Assembly (NCBI GenBank): GCA_018399295.1
Contig: JAGYOO010000004.1
Location: 1-18,850 of the forward strand
Origin: Candidatus Omnitrophota bacterium
Lineage (GTDB): Bacteria; Omnitrophota; Gorgyraeia; B26-G9
Length of the DNA: 18,850 bases
Direction: 5' to 3'
Part shown: positions 9,156 through 17,082 of the stretch, piece after piece
How the letters are laid out: each line of letters opens with the position of its first letter
Numbering within the stretch: the first letter of the stretch is position 1
Notes under the pieces: generated by a model
The model's input: the letters and a program-made list of their open reading frames with translations, nothing else
Databases searched by the model: none
What the model was told of the DNA's origin: nothing
Position numbers and translations under genes: made by a program

Positions 9156-12100
9156 ATGGCTAAAAATTCCGATCATACCATCTTTTCTCCTGAAGTAAGG
9201 GTTGTTGAGGCCTCAGCGGGCGCGGGAAAGACTTACGCTCTTGCCCAGCGGTACGTGCGGCTGCTGCTGGACCCGAGACTGTCCCCGGGGCAGGTTCCGC
9301 TGCGTTCCATTCTGGCGATCACGTTTACGAACAAGGCCTCCCGGGAGATGAAAGAGCGGATCCTAGAGTTCCTGAAGAAGATCGCCCTTGACCTGTATGC
9401 CGACGATCAGGAACGGGAAAGTATTCTGGGTTTTTTCCCTGAGGGATGTGTTCAGAAGGAAAAGGCCTTTTTGGCGATGGAACACATCATCCATAACTAC
9501 AATTTCTTCCAGGTACAGACGATTGACAGTTTTATAAACTCGCTTCTGGTCGGTTGTGCCTTCCGGCTGAATCTTTCCGCGGCATTTAAAATAAAGAACA
9601 GCTATGAGGAAGTCCTGGCATACTGCCTGGATCGGGTGATTGACCGGGTTCAGCGTGACGGGAGACTAAACCCGGTTTTTGATGATTTTCTCCGCCAGTA
9701 TCTTTATGTCGAGAATCGAAAAGGCTGGTTCCCGAAAAAAGATATTCTCGCCCTTGCCAGGGAACTTTTTTTTAATTTCAATATCAGCGGGCTTCCTTTG
9801 TGTAAATTCGACCGGGCCCAGACTGATCTGATTGTTGAACAAAAAAAGATTCTGGGAGTTCTAAGGAAGATCCAGGATTGCCTGCCGGAGGAGACAAACG
9901 GCGTATTCCGAAATACGCTGGAACGGTTCCTGGCCAAAAACTCTGATTCATTTAATGTCCGGGAGTTTGCCGCCTCCCGCAGCCTGACTCAGCCGGAGCT
10001 GCCGTTGCGGAAAAATTCGCCGGCTTTTCCGGAGGTCTCCGCTGCCTGGCGCGGGCTGCAGGAGATGGTCCGCCGTCTCTGTCAACTCGAAGCATTTTCT
10101 CTGTTTAACTGCTATATCGATATTTTCAGTCTGGTTGCCGAGGATTTTCAAACGGTTTCCCGAAGCGAGGATATCGTGTATCTGGAAGAGCTGAATAAAC
10201 TCGCCCGGACCCTGTTTGATGAAAATGATCTTACTGTGGCTGAACTTTATTATCGGCTGGCTACCCGGTTTGAGCATTATCTGATCGATGAGTTTCAGGA
10301 TACAAGCCGTCTGCAGTGGAAAAATCTGGTGTTAATGGTGGAGGAGGCCTTGTCTTCCGGCGGCACCCTTTTCTGTGTCGGGGACCGTAAACAGGCCATC
10401 TATCGGTTTCGGGGCGGAGACTCATCACTGTTTGACCATATCCAGACCCGGTTTAAGGCCTTTAATCCCCGGGTGGAACTTCTGGATAAGAATTACCGGA
10501 GTAGCCGGGAGATTGTCGAGTTTAATAACCGGATATTCTCACCTGAGAATCTAAACCGGTTTTTTGAACGGCTGCAACAGGATATCCGGGGGAAGGATCC
10601 GGGATCGCCCCGGCTCCTGGGAGCCGATGACTTCAATGGAATAACCAGGATGTTTGCCGATTCTGAGCAAAAATTCCGTTCGGATAAGCCGGGCGGGTAT
10701 ATCAGGATTGAAAGAGAAGAAGATCCCGAGGATCCGGAAGCGGCGGCAAGAGACTGGCTGCTGCAAACGGCCGGAGAACTTAAAGAACGGTTTACATTAA
10801 GTGATCTGGCGGTATTATGCCGGGGGAATCGCGAGGTAGAGCTTGTTACGGAATGGCTGTTGAATGCCGGTTTCCCCGTCGAATCCGAGAAGACTCTTAA
10901 TATGCGGGAGCATCCCCTGATTAAAGAGATTATCAGCCTGCTGCGATTTCTGAATTACCCGGCAGACGATCTTTCGTTTGTTTCGTTCATCATGGGAGAT
11001 ATGCTTCCGGCCGCCTCCGGATTAAGCCGGGAACAATTGCGCGACTTCGTGTTTGAACGACGCGGCGCAGATAAAGGTGCGGGGGATGCGTATCTTTACA
11101 AGCAGTTTGTTATTGAATATCCCCGGATCTGGGAGCAATATCTGCTGGAATCGTTTCAGAATGTCGGACTGGTTCCGCCTTATGAGCTGCTCATCTCAGT
11201 CCTTAACCGTCTTTGCGTTTTTGATAAGTTCCCGGAAAGTCAGGGGTTTATTCTGCGGTTACTGGAACTGATAAAGCAGCAGGAGGAAGATAATTACGGG
11301 CTGGATGCCTTTCTCTCCTTTTTTGAGAAGGCTGAGAAGGAACATCTTTACGTGAAAACCGCTAAAACCGATTCAATCCGGGTATTGACGATCCATAAGT
11401 CAAAAGGACTGGAATTCTCAGCGGTTATCATCCCTTTTCTGACCATGAATCCGGAACCGGGGACAAAGAACTCCGGCAGTTTCTCTTATCTGGCCAGAGA
11501 AGATGGAGAACAGGTAAGGCTGATCCGGCTTCATACCGCGTATACCAGGTATTCAAAAGAGATCCAGCAGATTTACGGCGATGCCTACAAGTGGGCTCTG
11601 ATCGACGAGATCAACCGGATTTATGTGGCATTTACCCGCGCGGTTAATGAATTGCATCTCTATATTCCCCGCTATTCTTCCCGAAGCAATAATCCAGCTC
11701 TGGTACTTTTGGAGATCGAGGCAATGGAGAGAGGGAAACCAGGCAAATTCCTGTTGCCGGCAGCCGCGCCGGAAAGGGTTGAAGATATCCCCTTTGTTCC
11801 TTTCCATGACTGGATAAGCATGATTCAGGAAGAGTTTGTCAGCAAGGATCGATTCGCGAACAGGGCCCGGATTCAGCGGGGAGAGTTTCTTCACGCCGCC
11901 CTTTCCAGTATTGAAAGCGTGTGTGACCGACAGGTAGAGGAAACCGTAGCTAAAGCGCTTGCTCACGCGGCGCTTGTCTATCCGGAGGCAGACGATGATG
12001 GTCTTGACCTGGTGCTGGAAAAACTGCTTAGGGAGAGAAAACTCGCGCCATTATTTTCGCCGGAGAGCGGAGAGGTTCTAAGAGAAAAGGAAATCGTCGA

Positions 12101-12317
12101 TTCCTTCGGCCGGACCCGAAGAATCGACAGGATGGTCGTTGGCAGGGAATCAGTGCTTGTCGCCGATTTTAAAAGTTCCCGGGAAGGGTTTACCGAACAG
12201 GAGAGACAGCTACGGGAGTATTTGCGCCTGGTGAAGCAGATGTATCCGGAGAAAAAGGTCAAAGGGATGCTGGTGTATCTGGACGAGGCCCGGGTGGAAG
12301 AAATTTTATCAGCATAA
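9156..12317 (+). CDS. addA: AddA-type UvrD-like helicase/nuclease
   Basis: Helicase-nuclease subunit of a RecBCD-type double-strand-break resection complex. SF1A motifs appear in order: Walker A ASAGAGKT (19-26, K25), ITFTNKA (55-61), DEFQD (378-382, D378/E379), GDRKQ (409-413), LDKNYRSS, TIHKSKGLEF (745-754), and YVAFTR ending at R828. The C-terminus is a RecB-like PD-(D/E)XK nuclease with H913, D991, D1004 and K1006. D991 and D1004 are 13 residues apart, the same spacing as in E. coli RecB as I recall it. All catalytic residues are present, so both activities are predicted. At 1053 residues it is shorter than the roughly 1200 of Bacillus AddA. No clear Shine-Dalgarno precedes the ATG. The ATG is chosen because Walker A follows at a normal distance. 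The addB-like gene starts 15 bases after the stop. Confidence 0.9.
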   Translation: MAKNSDHTIFSPEVRVVEASAGAGKTYALAQRYVRLLLDPRLSPGQVPLRSILAITFTNKASREMKERILEFLKKIALDLYADDQERESILGFFPEGCVQKEKAFLAMEHIIHNYNFFQVQTIDSFINSLLVGCAFRLNLSAAFKIKNSYEEVLAYCLDRVIDRVQRDGRLNPVFDDFLRQYLYVENRKGWFPKKDILALARELFFNFNISGLPLCKFDRAQTDLIVEQKKILGVLRKIQDCLPEETNGVFRNTLERFLAKNSDSFNVREFAASRSLTQPELPLRKNSPAFPEVSAAWRGLQEMVRRLCQLEAFSLFNCYIDIFSLVAEDFQTVSRSEDIVYLEELNKLARTLFDENDLTVAELYYRLATRFEHYLIDEFQDTSRLQWKNLVLMVEEALSSGGTLFCVGDRKQAIYRFRGGDSSLFDHIQTRFKAFNPRVELLDKNYRSSREIVEFNNRIFSPENLNRFFERLQQDIRGKDPGSPRLLGADDFNGITRMFADSEQKFRSDKPGGYIRIEREEDPEDPEAAARDWLLQTAGELKERFTLSDLAVLCRGNREVELVTEWLLNAGFPVESEKTLNMREHPLIKEIISLLRFLNYPADDLSFVSFIMGDMLPAASGLSREQLRDFVFERRGADKGAGDAYLYKQFVIEYPRIWEQYLLESFQNVGLVPPYELLISVLNRLCVFDKFPESQGFILRLLELIKQQEEDNYGLDAFLSFFEKAEKEHLYVKTAKTDSIRVLTIHKSKGLEFSAVIIPFLTMNPEPGTKNSGSFSYLAREDGEQVRLIRLHTAYTRYSKEIQQIYGDAYKWALIDEINRIYVAFTRAVNELHLYIPRYSSRSNNPALVLLEIEAMERGKPGKFLLPAAAPERVEDIPFVPFHDWISMIQEEFVSKDRFANRARIQRGEFLHAALSSIESVCDRQVEETVAKALAHAALVYPEADDDGLDLVLEKLLRERKLAPLFSPESGEVLREKEIVDSFGRTRRIDRMVVGRESVLVADFKSSREGFTEQERQLREYLRLVKQMYPEKKVKGMLVYLDEARVEEILSA

Positions 12318-12332
12318 ATTCTGAATTTAAAA

Positions 12333-15170
12333 ATGAATAAGGTAATTACGTACAGTTTTGAGCAGGATCTGATCAAAGAACTGGCCGAAATGATACGCAG
12401 GGAGTTCGGCGCGCGGGGACGTGATCTCAGCCGCATAGCCATAGTTTTCGGCGGCCGCCGGCCGGCATTGTTTTTAAAACGGGAACTGGCGGTGCGGATG
12501 AAGGGAAGTTATTTTCCCCCCCGTTTTTTTTCCATGGATGAATTCATGGGATACGTGGCCGGGAACGGAGATCCTCTCGCCCGGATATCAGACATGGACG
12601 CCTGTTTTCATCTTTATGGATTGATTTCTCAGAAACCGCGGGGGATCCTCGAGGGCCGGGAGAAATTTTACCAGTTTTTACCATGGGCCAGGGAGATTCT
12701 TTCCCTGATCGAACATCTTGATCTGGAAGATGTGACCGCGGAGCAGTTGAAGAGAGTCCGGATGAGCGCTGCTATCGGTTATGATGTGCCGGATAATATT
12801 AACTCCCTGATCGAACAGATCGCTTTTTTGCGGAATCAATTCCATGCTTATCTGGAAACAAGGGAAAGCTTTTCGCGGGGGCGGCTCTATCTGGAGGCCG
12901 CCCGAACGGTCGCTGTCCGGAACTTGCGGGAGTTCGAGACCGTTATATTCGCAAATTTCTTTTATCTGCATCGGACTGAACAGCAGGTCGTCGACTCTCT
13001 GTTTCACCGTGATAAGGGGATTTTAGTGTTTCAGGGGGCGGAACGGGATTGGTCCGTGCTGCGCGATATCGGGCAAAGGCTGAAGATAAAGATTGAACCG
13101 GTGGGGAAGGGAAAAAGGTCCCCAGGCCTTAATCTCTGGGCCGGGTTTGATACCCATTCTCAAGCCGGCCTTTGCCGTGAGCTTCTGAAAAAAAATGAAC
13201 ACCTTGCCGAGACAGTAGTAGTTCTGCCGGAGCCATCGACCATTGTTCCTCTGTTATCTGAGATCGGGGCCTGTACCTCCGGATTTAACGTTTCTCTCGG
13301 CTATCCGGTCAAGCGATGTTCTTTTAATTCCCTGTTTCAGCAGATATTCCAGGCCCAGCTTACCCGCAAAGAGGGTAATTATTACTGTCGCGACTATCTG
13401 CGCCTGTTGAATCATCCATTTATTAAAAACTTAAACCTGGCCGGTGTCGATGCCGCTTGTACCCGTGTTATTGTCCATAAACTCGAAGAAGTCCTCACCG
13501 GAAAGGAAAGCAGTTCTCTGGCGGGCCTGCTGTTTCTGGACCTTAATGAGATTGAGGAGTCAACGGAGTTGCCGAAGCTTGTCGAAAACGCCCTTGCCGG
13601 TTCCGGTCAGCCCTTGACCGCAAAAGGAATCGGGCCGGTATTACGTGAGCTTCACGACCTGCTTTTTCGAAAATGGGAGAGCCCGGACACCTTTCGCGAA
13701 TTTTGCGTTAGGCTTGACGCGCTGATCAGTTCTCTGGTTAAGGATAGTATGATGAACCTGCATCCTCTTAATCTGACTATATCCGAAAAGATAATTCAGA
13801 TAAAAGAAGAGTTGCGCAGAAGTGAATTTGTCGATGAAAAGTTTACGTCCGAAGAGATCTTTCGGATCTTTCTCCAGAAACTGGAGGCAGAGGTTGTCGG
13901 ATTTTCCGGATCTCCGCTTAAGGGGCTGCAGATACTCGGACTGTTTGAGACCCGTTCCTTGAATTTTCGCACGGTCATCTTTCTGGACGCGAACGAATCC
14001 GTGCTGCCCCGGATGCAGGTTCACGAACCGCTTATCCCGCGAGAAGTTATGCTGGCTCTTGGGCTGAACCGGTTGGAAAAGGAAGAGGAGATCCAGCGTT
14101 ACCATTTTCGCCGGCTTATTCAGGGGGCAAAAGAAGTGCAACTGATCTATAACGGAAGTGAGGATAAGGAACGCAGCCGATTTATCGAAGAACTGGTGTG
14201 GGAAGAACAGAAGAAACAGAAGGCGCTGGACGTCCTGCCGGTGCGCCGGGTTCGATTCCAGGTGGAGATTCCCTGCGGTCGCCGGGCATTGCCTAAGTCT
14301 GAAACTGTAACCGATTTTTTGAAGACCTTCACTTTTTCCGCTTCCAGCGTGGATACCTATGTCCACTGTCCCTTAAGATTTTACTTTCAGTATGTTCTGG
14401 GCTTAAGAGAAAAGGAGGATCTTCTGGAAGACCCCGAAGGTCTGGACGTTGGGAATTTTATCCATAATCTTCTGGAAGAGGCGTTTAAACCTGTTGTCGG
14501 AGGCAGGCCTGAAATCAATGATGATTTTCGCCGCTGGTTCTTCAGCTTGATGGACCAGCGGTTTGCCGAATTTTTTCAGCGCCGGATGAAGTCCGATTCT
14601 TTCCTGCTGGAAAGGATCATTCGGTTCCGTCTGAAAAATTTTTTAAACTGCGAAGAAGAACGGATGACGCGGGTGGACAGATTGCTCGGTTTGGAGACCC
14701 GTTTTGAGCAGACCCTGGACTTTTCCGCGGGCAGGTTTAAGTTCGTCGCCAAAGTGGATAGATTGGAGAGAACCGCGAATGGCTCACTGTTGATAATCGA
14801 TTATAAGACCGGAGCCCGTTCGCTTAAGCCTAAGACACTCTCTAAGCTGGAGGAAATGAATCCTGGCAGCCGGCAGGAAGTAAAGAAAACCATGGTCTCA
14901 TTCCAGCTGCCTCTTTATTACGAGCTTATCCGGAACTCGTTTAAGGAGGAGCAGAATATAATTACAGCGCTCTACTATCTGAATGATGCCAGGCTTGATT
15001 TTTTTCCGTCTTTAAAGAAGACAGAAGAAATTGCCCGGATAATGGAAGTCTGCCGCGACTCGCTGGGAAGGATTGTAGCTCAGATAATCGATCCGGCAGT
15101 GCCGTTCGAGCCGGATGAGGAGGATCAGGGCTATTGCTCCAACTGTCCGTTTTACTATTTTTGCCGTTGA
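12333..15170 (+). CDS. addB: AddB-type PD-(D/E)XK nuclease with inactivated helicase fold
   Basis: Partner subunit of AddA. The N-terminal half is helicase-like, but where a Walker A would be expected there is only IVFGGRRPALFLKREL, without GK[ST], so it probably does not hydrolyse ATP. Residues near 530-560 carry the family signature GLQILGLFETRSL and FLDANESVLP. The C-terminus is a nuclease with H711, D809, D823 and K825 (IIDYKTG). Four cysteines (C679 in HCPLRFYF; C935, C938, C944 at the very end) match the Fe-S staple of AddB-family nucleases. The 945 residues are compact beside the roughly 1150 of Bacillus AddB. No Shine-Dalgarno is visible before the ATG. Co-transcription with addA is likely from the 15-base gap. 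With two intact nuclease domains, both strands could be cut, as in AddAB. Confidence 0.88.
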   Translation: MNKVITYSFEQDLIKELAEMIRREFGARGRDLSRIAIVFGGRRPALFLKRELAVRMKGSYFPPRFFSMDEFMGYVAGNGDPLARISDMDACFHLYGLISQKPRGILEGREKFYQFLPWAREILSLIEHLDLEDVTAEQLKRVRMSAAIGYDVPDNINSLIEQIAFLRNQFHAYLETRESFSRGRLYLEAARTVAVRNLREFETVIFANFFYLHRTEQQVVDSLFHRDKGILVFQGAERDWSVLRDIGQRLKIKIEPVGKGKRSPGLNLWAGFDTHSQAGLCRELLKKNEHLAETVVVLPEPSTIVPLLSEIGACTSGFNVSLGYPVKRCSFNSLFQQIFQAQLTRKEGNYYCRDYLRLLNHPFIKNLNLAGVDAACTRVIVHKLEEVLTGKESSSLAGLLFLDLNEIEESTELPKLVENALAGSGQPLTAKGIGPVLRELHDLLFRKWESPDTFREFCVRLDALISSLVKDSMMNLHPLNLTISEKIIQIKEELRRSEFVDEKFTSEEIFRIFLQKLEAEVVGFSGSPLKGLQILGLFETRSLNFRTVIFLDANESVLPRMQVHEPLIPREVMLALGLNRLEKEEEIQRYHFRRLIQGAKEVQLIYNGSEDKERSRFIEELVWEEQKKQKALDVLPVRRVRFQVEIPCGRRALPKSETVTDFLKTFTFSASSVDTYVHCPLRFYFQYVLGLREKEDLLEDPEGLDVGNFIHNLLEEAFKPVVGGRPEINDDFRRWFFSLMDQRFAEFFQRRMKSDSFLLERIIRFRLKNFLNCEEERMTRVDRLLGLETRFEQTLDFSAGRFKFVAKVDRLERTANGSLLIIDYKTGARSLKPKTLSKLEEMNPGSRQEVKKTMVSFQLPLYYELIRNSFKEEQNIITALYYLNDARLDFFPSLKKTEEIARIMEVCRDSLGRIVAQIIDPAVPFEPDEEDQGYCSNCPFYYFCR

Positions 15171-15203
15171 TAACCTGCCCCCGGTAGGGATAATGAGCTG
15201 GAG

Positions 15204-15326
15204 ATGTTTTTTAAGATTTCCCTGCTTATTCTGATATGGTGGGCCTCAGGCATCCGAGGCGTTGCTTACGAGATTAACAGGGACGCGGTATCACCTTTTT
15301 CGAAATCAGGAAAAGGCGGGGATTAG
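15204..15326 (+). CDS. Possible 40-residue small membrane or exported protein
   Basis: The ORF begins MFFKISLLILIWWASGI and continues RGVAYEINRDAVSPF to a lysine- and glycine-rich end. The start resembles a short signal peptide or membrane anchor (a basic K4, then a hydrophobic run to about residue 14, then a small-residue region). There is no lipobox cysteine. The ATG lies directly after GGAG, too close for a good ribosome site, with only a weak GAG further upstream. It could be the surviving 5' end of a decayed exported-protein gene, since no homologous continuation was recognised after the stop. No function is claimed; it may be chance. Confidence 0.22.
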   Translation: MFFKISLLILIWWASGIRGVAYEINRDAVSPFSKSGKGGD

Positions 15327-15332
15327 TTTTTT
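15294..15332 (+). terminator. Hairpin followed by T run, possible addAB terminator
   Basis: CCTTTTTC (15294-15301) pairs with GGAAAAGG (15309-15316) through 8 pairs, one of them T-G, around a 7-base loop GAAATCA. Six T residues lie at 15327-15332, but 10 bases after the stem rather than adjacent. The stem is A+T-rich and the spacing is poor, so the terminator role is uncertain. It overlaps the small ORF. Confidence 0.3.
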
Positions 15333-15336
15333 ATCA

Positions 15337-15360
15337 ACAGGATCGGTTTTCAGATCTTGT
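15337..15360. repeat. Inverted repeat, 8-bp hairpin
   Basis: ACAGGATC (15337-15344) and GATCTTGT (15353-15360) pair over 8 positions (one G-T) with loop GGTTTTCA. T residues at 15328-15332 can extend the pairing with A residues at 15362-15366 across a small asymmetric loop. No T run follows on either strand's downstream side, so it does not look like an intrinsic terminator. An RNA structure or protein-binding site is possible. Confidence 0.45.
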
Positions 15361-15524
15361 GAAAAAGGCTTTACGTATTGTTGGCAGATAAAAATCATTA
15401 GATTTGATGTTAACGGGTTCAGCTAAATAAGTTAAGTGTTGTTGGAGGAGATTAAAAGGCAGCCGTTAATATCAGGCTGACGGATCTTCAGTAATAGTAA
15501 ATCCGGATAAGATGCTGAAGCTTC

Positions 15525-15553
15525 TTGACGCTACCCGCGAAAAACAGTAAAAT
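15525..15553 (+). promoter_or_regulatory. Sigma70-type promoter of the C1 operon
   Basis: TTGACG (15525-15530), exactly 17 bases, then TAAAAT (15548-15553). Each box has one mismatch to consensus (TTGACA, TATAAT). Transcription would start near 15560, giving a leader of about 35 bases before the ATG at 15595. It is the best promoter match in the window and marks the fchA-folD-oxidoreductase genes as a new unit independent of addAB. A palindrome GAAGCTTC overlaps just upstream (15517-15524). Confidence 0.65.
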
Positions 15554-15594
15554 GGAATATCTAATTATAACTCATCAACCAACTTAAGACGGTT

Positions 15595-16200
15595 ATGTAC
15601 AGTGATAAACCCGTTAAAGGGTATATTAAGGAGCTTTCTCAGGGGAATCCGGTGCCTGGGGGTGGAAGTGCCGCTGCCCTGACCGCTTGCCTGGGGGCAG
15701 GGCTGAACAGCATGGTAGCCGCTTACAGTCTGAATCAGAAAAAACCGGAATCCCGCCGCCGGATCCGGGAATTAAGGCGTCAAAATGAGATTCTGCTGAA
15801 AAAGATGAATCGGATAGTTGACGCGGACTGTCGAATATATCTTCAGCTTAACGCGACACTTAAATCTGCCCCAAGCGCTAAACGGACGGTTTTACTCCAA
15901 AAATGTTTTAAACAGGCGGCGGATGTGCCGTTTAAACTTTGCCACCAGACGGAAGAGGCGGTGGATATCTGCCACAAGGTGACCGGGCTGGCCAATAAGC
16001 TGCTTCTTTCCGATTGCGCTAATGCGATAGTTTTTCTCCAGGCCGCGGCAGAGGCAGGCGCGGTAAATGTCCGTGTAAACCTGAAGTATATAAAGGACCC
16101 GGGATTTGTTAAGAATCGGAATAAGGAACTGGGCCGAATTCTAAAAAAAATCAGCCGGTTAAGACAGGAAATAATTCGGAAAGTCGAGGGACAGCTTTAG
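15595..16200 (+). CDS. fchA: Cyclodeaminase/cyclohydrolase family protein, probable methenyl-THF cyclohydrolase
   Basis: Cytoplasmic folate enzyme of the family that includes clostridial FchA (methenyl-THF cyclohydrolase) and the cyclodeaminase domain of FTCD. The 201 residues match the usual length. The N-terminal signature PVPGGGSAAALTACLGAGL (from residue 19) is diagnostic, followed by an all-helical body with ADCRIYLQLNATLKS and a C-terminal LLLSDCANAIVFLQAAAEAG. Family members act on 5,10-methenyl-THF (hydrolysis) or 5-formimino-THF (ammonia release). No histidine-degradation gene is nearby, and folD follows with no gap (TAG then ATG), so the cyclohydrolase role in the C1 branch is preferred. 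The ATG has no clear Shine-Dalgarno but gives the typical family N-terminus. It is likely transcribed from the promoter just upstream. Confidence 0.85.
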   Translation: MYSDKPVKGYIKELSQGNPVPGGGSAAALTACLGAGLNSMVAAYSLNQKKPESRRRIRELRRQNEILLKKMNRIVDADCRIYLQLNATLKSAPSAKRTVLLQKCFKQAADVPFKLCHQTEEAVDICHKVTGLANKLLLSDCANAIVFLQAAAEAGAVNVRVNLKYIKDPGFVKNRNKELGRILKKISRLRQEIIRKVEGQL

Positions 16201-17073
16201 ATGGCACGTTTGCTTCAGGGAAAAGTTCTGGCAATTAGTTTAAAAAACCGGTTAAAGGAAGCAGTCAGCCGGCAGGTGCAGGAGACAGGCTCCCGTCCGA
16301 TCCTGGCCTGTATTCAGGTCGGACAGGATAAGGCCCAGAGGCTGTATCTTAAGCAGCAGGAAAAGACGGCAGCGGAGATCGATGTCGGCTTTCGTCTTAT
16401 TGACCTGGAAGAAGATGTTGATCCTGACGAACTGAAACTGGTGATCGACGGTCTTAATCAGGATCCTCACGTACATGGCATTATTCTGCAGCAGCCATTG
16501 CCGCGGCGGCTGTCTTCCCACGGGTTTGAAGGATGTCTTAATCCGCTGAAGGACGTGGAGGGAGTGCATCCGGAGAATCTGGGCTTGTTATTCAAGGGTA
16601 ATGAGCGGTTTAAACCCTGTACGGCGATGGCGGTGCTTGAGCTTCTGGAATTGGCTGAATGCGGGTTTGAAGGAAAAGAGGCCGTAGTCGTCGGCCATAG
16701 CGCGATCGTGGGTAAACCGGTGTCGCTGATGCTCCTTAACCGGCTGGCAACTACCACGGTATGTCATATCGCCACGTCTGATCGCGGACTTCTTTCTGAA
16801 CACGTAAAACGGGCGGAACTGCTTATCGTGGCCGTGGGGAAGCCGGGACTTATCGCCGGATCCTGGATAAGACCGGGGGCGGTGGTCGTAGACGTGGGAG
16901 TAAACGTCAGCAAAGACGGTCGGGTTTGCGGTGATGTGGAATTTGAAACGGCGCGGGAACGGGCTTCGCTGATTACTCCCGTACCCGGCGGAGTTGGTCC
17001 GCTTACTGTCGCCATGCTGATGAAAAATCTGATAGAGGCATTTAATCTTCAGAGAGAAGTCAATGAACTGTGA
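16201..17073 (+). CDS. folD: FolD-type methylene-THF dehydrogenase, predicted cyclohydrolase-deficient
   Basis: Family role: NAD(P)-dependent oxidation/reduction between 5,10-methylene-THF and 5,10-methenyl-THF, usually with cyclohydrolase activity in the same site. The 290 residues are full length. The Rossmann motif is VVVGHSAIVGKP (162-173), with His166 where NADP enzymes such as human MTHFD1 have Arg, and the end is ITPVPGGVGPLTVAMLM. Active-site comparison to human MTHFD1: Tyr52 is Y49 and Gln100 is Q97, both kept; the catalytic Lys56 is Q53 (YLKQQEK in place of YxxxKxK); Asp125 of DVDG is E120 (KDVEG). The lysine is required for cyclohydrolysis, so this protein is probably a dehydrogenase only, with the upstream FchA-like protein supplying the other step. 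The start abuts the fchA stop. Family certain; loss of activity inferred. Confidence 0.93.
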   Translation: MARLLQGKVLAISLKNRLKEAVSRQVQETGSRPILACIQVGQDKAQRLYLKQQEKTAAEIDVGFRLIDLEEDVDPDELKLVIDGLNQDPHVHGIILQQPLPRRLSSHGFEGCLNPLKDVEGVHPENLGLLFKGNERFKPCTAMAVLELLELAECGFEGKEAVVVGHSAIVGKPVSLMLLNRLATTTVCHIATSDRGLLSEHVKRAELLIVAVGKPGLIAGSWIRPGAVVVDVGVNVSKDGRVCGDVEFETARERASLITPVPGGVGPLTVAMLMKNLIEAFNLQREVNEL

Positions 17074-17082
17074 GTCTGAGAT

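Larger units (their letters stand above)
15171..15594. other. Intergenic region without a recognised gene
   Basis: This 424-base gap separates addAB from the C1 operon. Seen in it: a short ORF at 15204-15326; hairpins at 15243-15260 (GCCTC, bulged A, GG, loop CAT, CC, GAGGC), 15294-15316 and 15337-15360; an orphan Shine-Dalgarno-like GGAGGAG at 15444-15450 with no ATG, GTG or TTG at a useful distance; a weak inverted repeat CAGCC/GGCTG at 15460-15479; and an open, start-less stretch at 15470-15550 that reads like a protein C-terminus (VNPDKMLKLLDATREKQ). A promoter closes the gap. No tRNA fold or known riboswitch core was recognised. It could be a decayed gene, an uncharacterised RNA, or ordinary spacer. 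Confidence 0.6.

Noticed and set aside
13641..14366. Long open frame on the - strand within addB (and similar ones at 245-760, 3794-4339 and 5781-6494)
   Set aside because: Each lies fully or largely antisense to a gene with clear family motifs, encodes no recognisable domain, and has no ribosome site of note. They are shadows of the + strand genes.
9156..15170. Anti-phage or mobile-element helicase-nuclease pair
   Set aside because: Both proteins carry the full AddA and AddB signatures, including the Fe-S cysteines and RecB-type nuclease residues, and no defence or mobile genes surround them. Housekeeping recombination repair explains them.
15240..15420. tRNA or other standard structured RNA in the intergenic gap
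   Set aside because: GGGTTCAGC near 15415 resembles a T-arm at first sight, but no acceptor, D or anticodon arms fit around it, and no known riboswitch core was recognised.
15595..16200. Glutamate formiminotransferase-cyclodeaminase of histidine degradation
   Set aside because: The formiminotransferase domain is absent and no hut genes are nearby. Linkage to folD and acsC favours a cyclohydrolase role.
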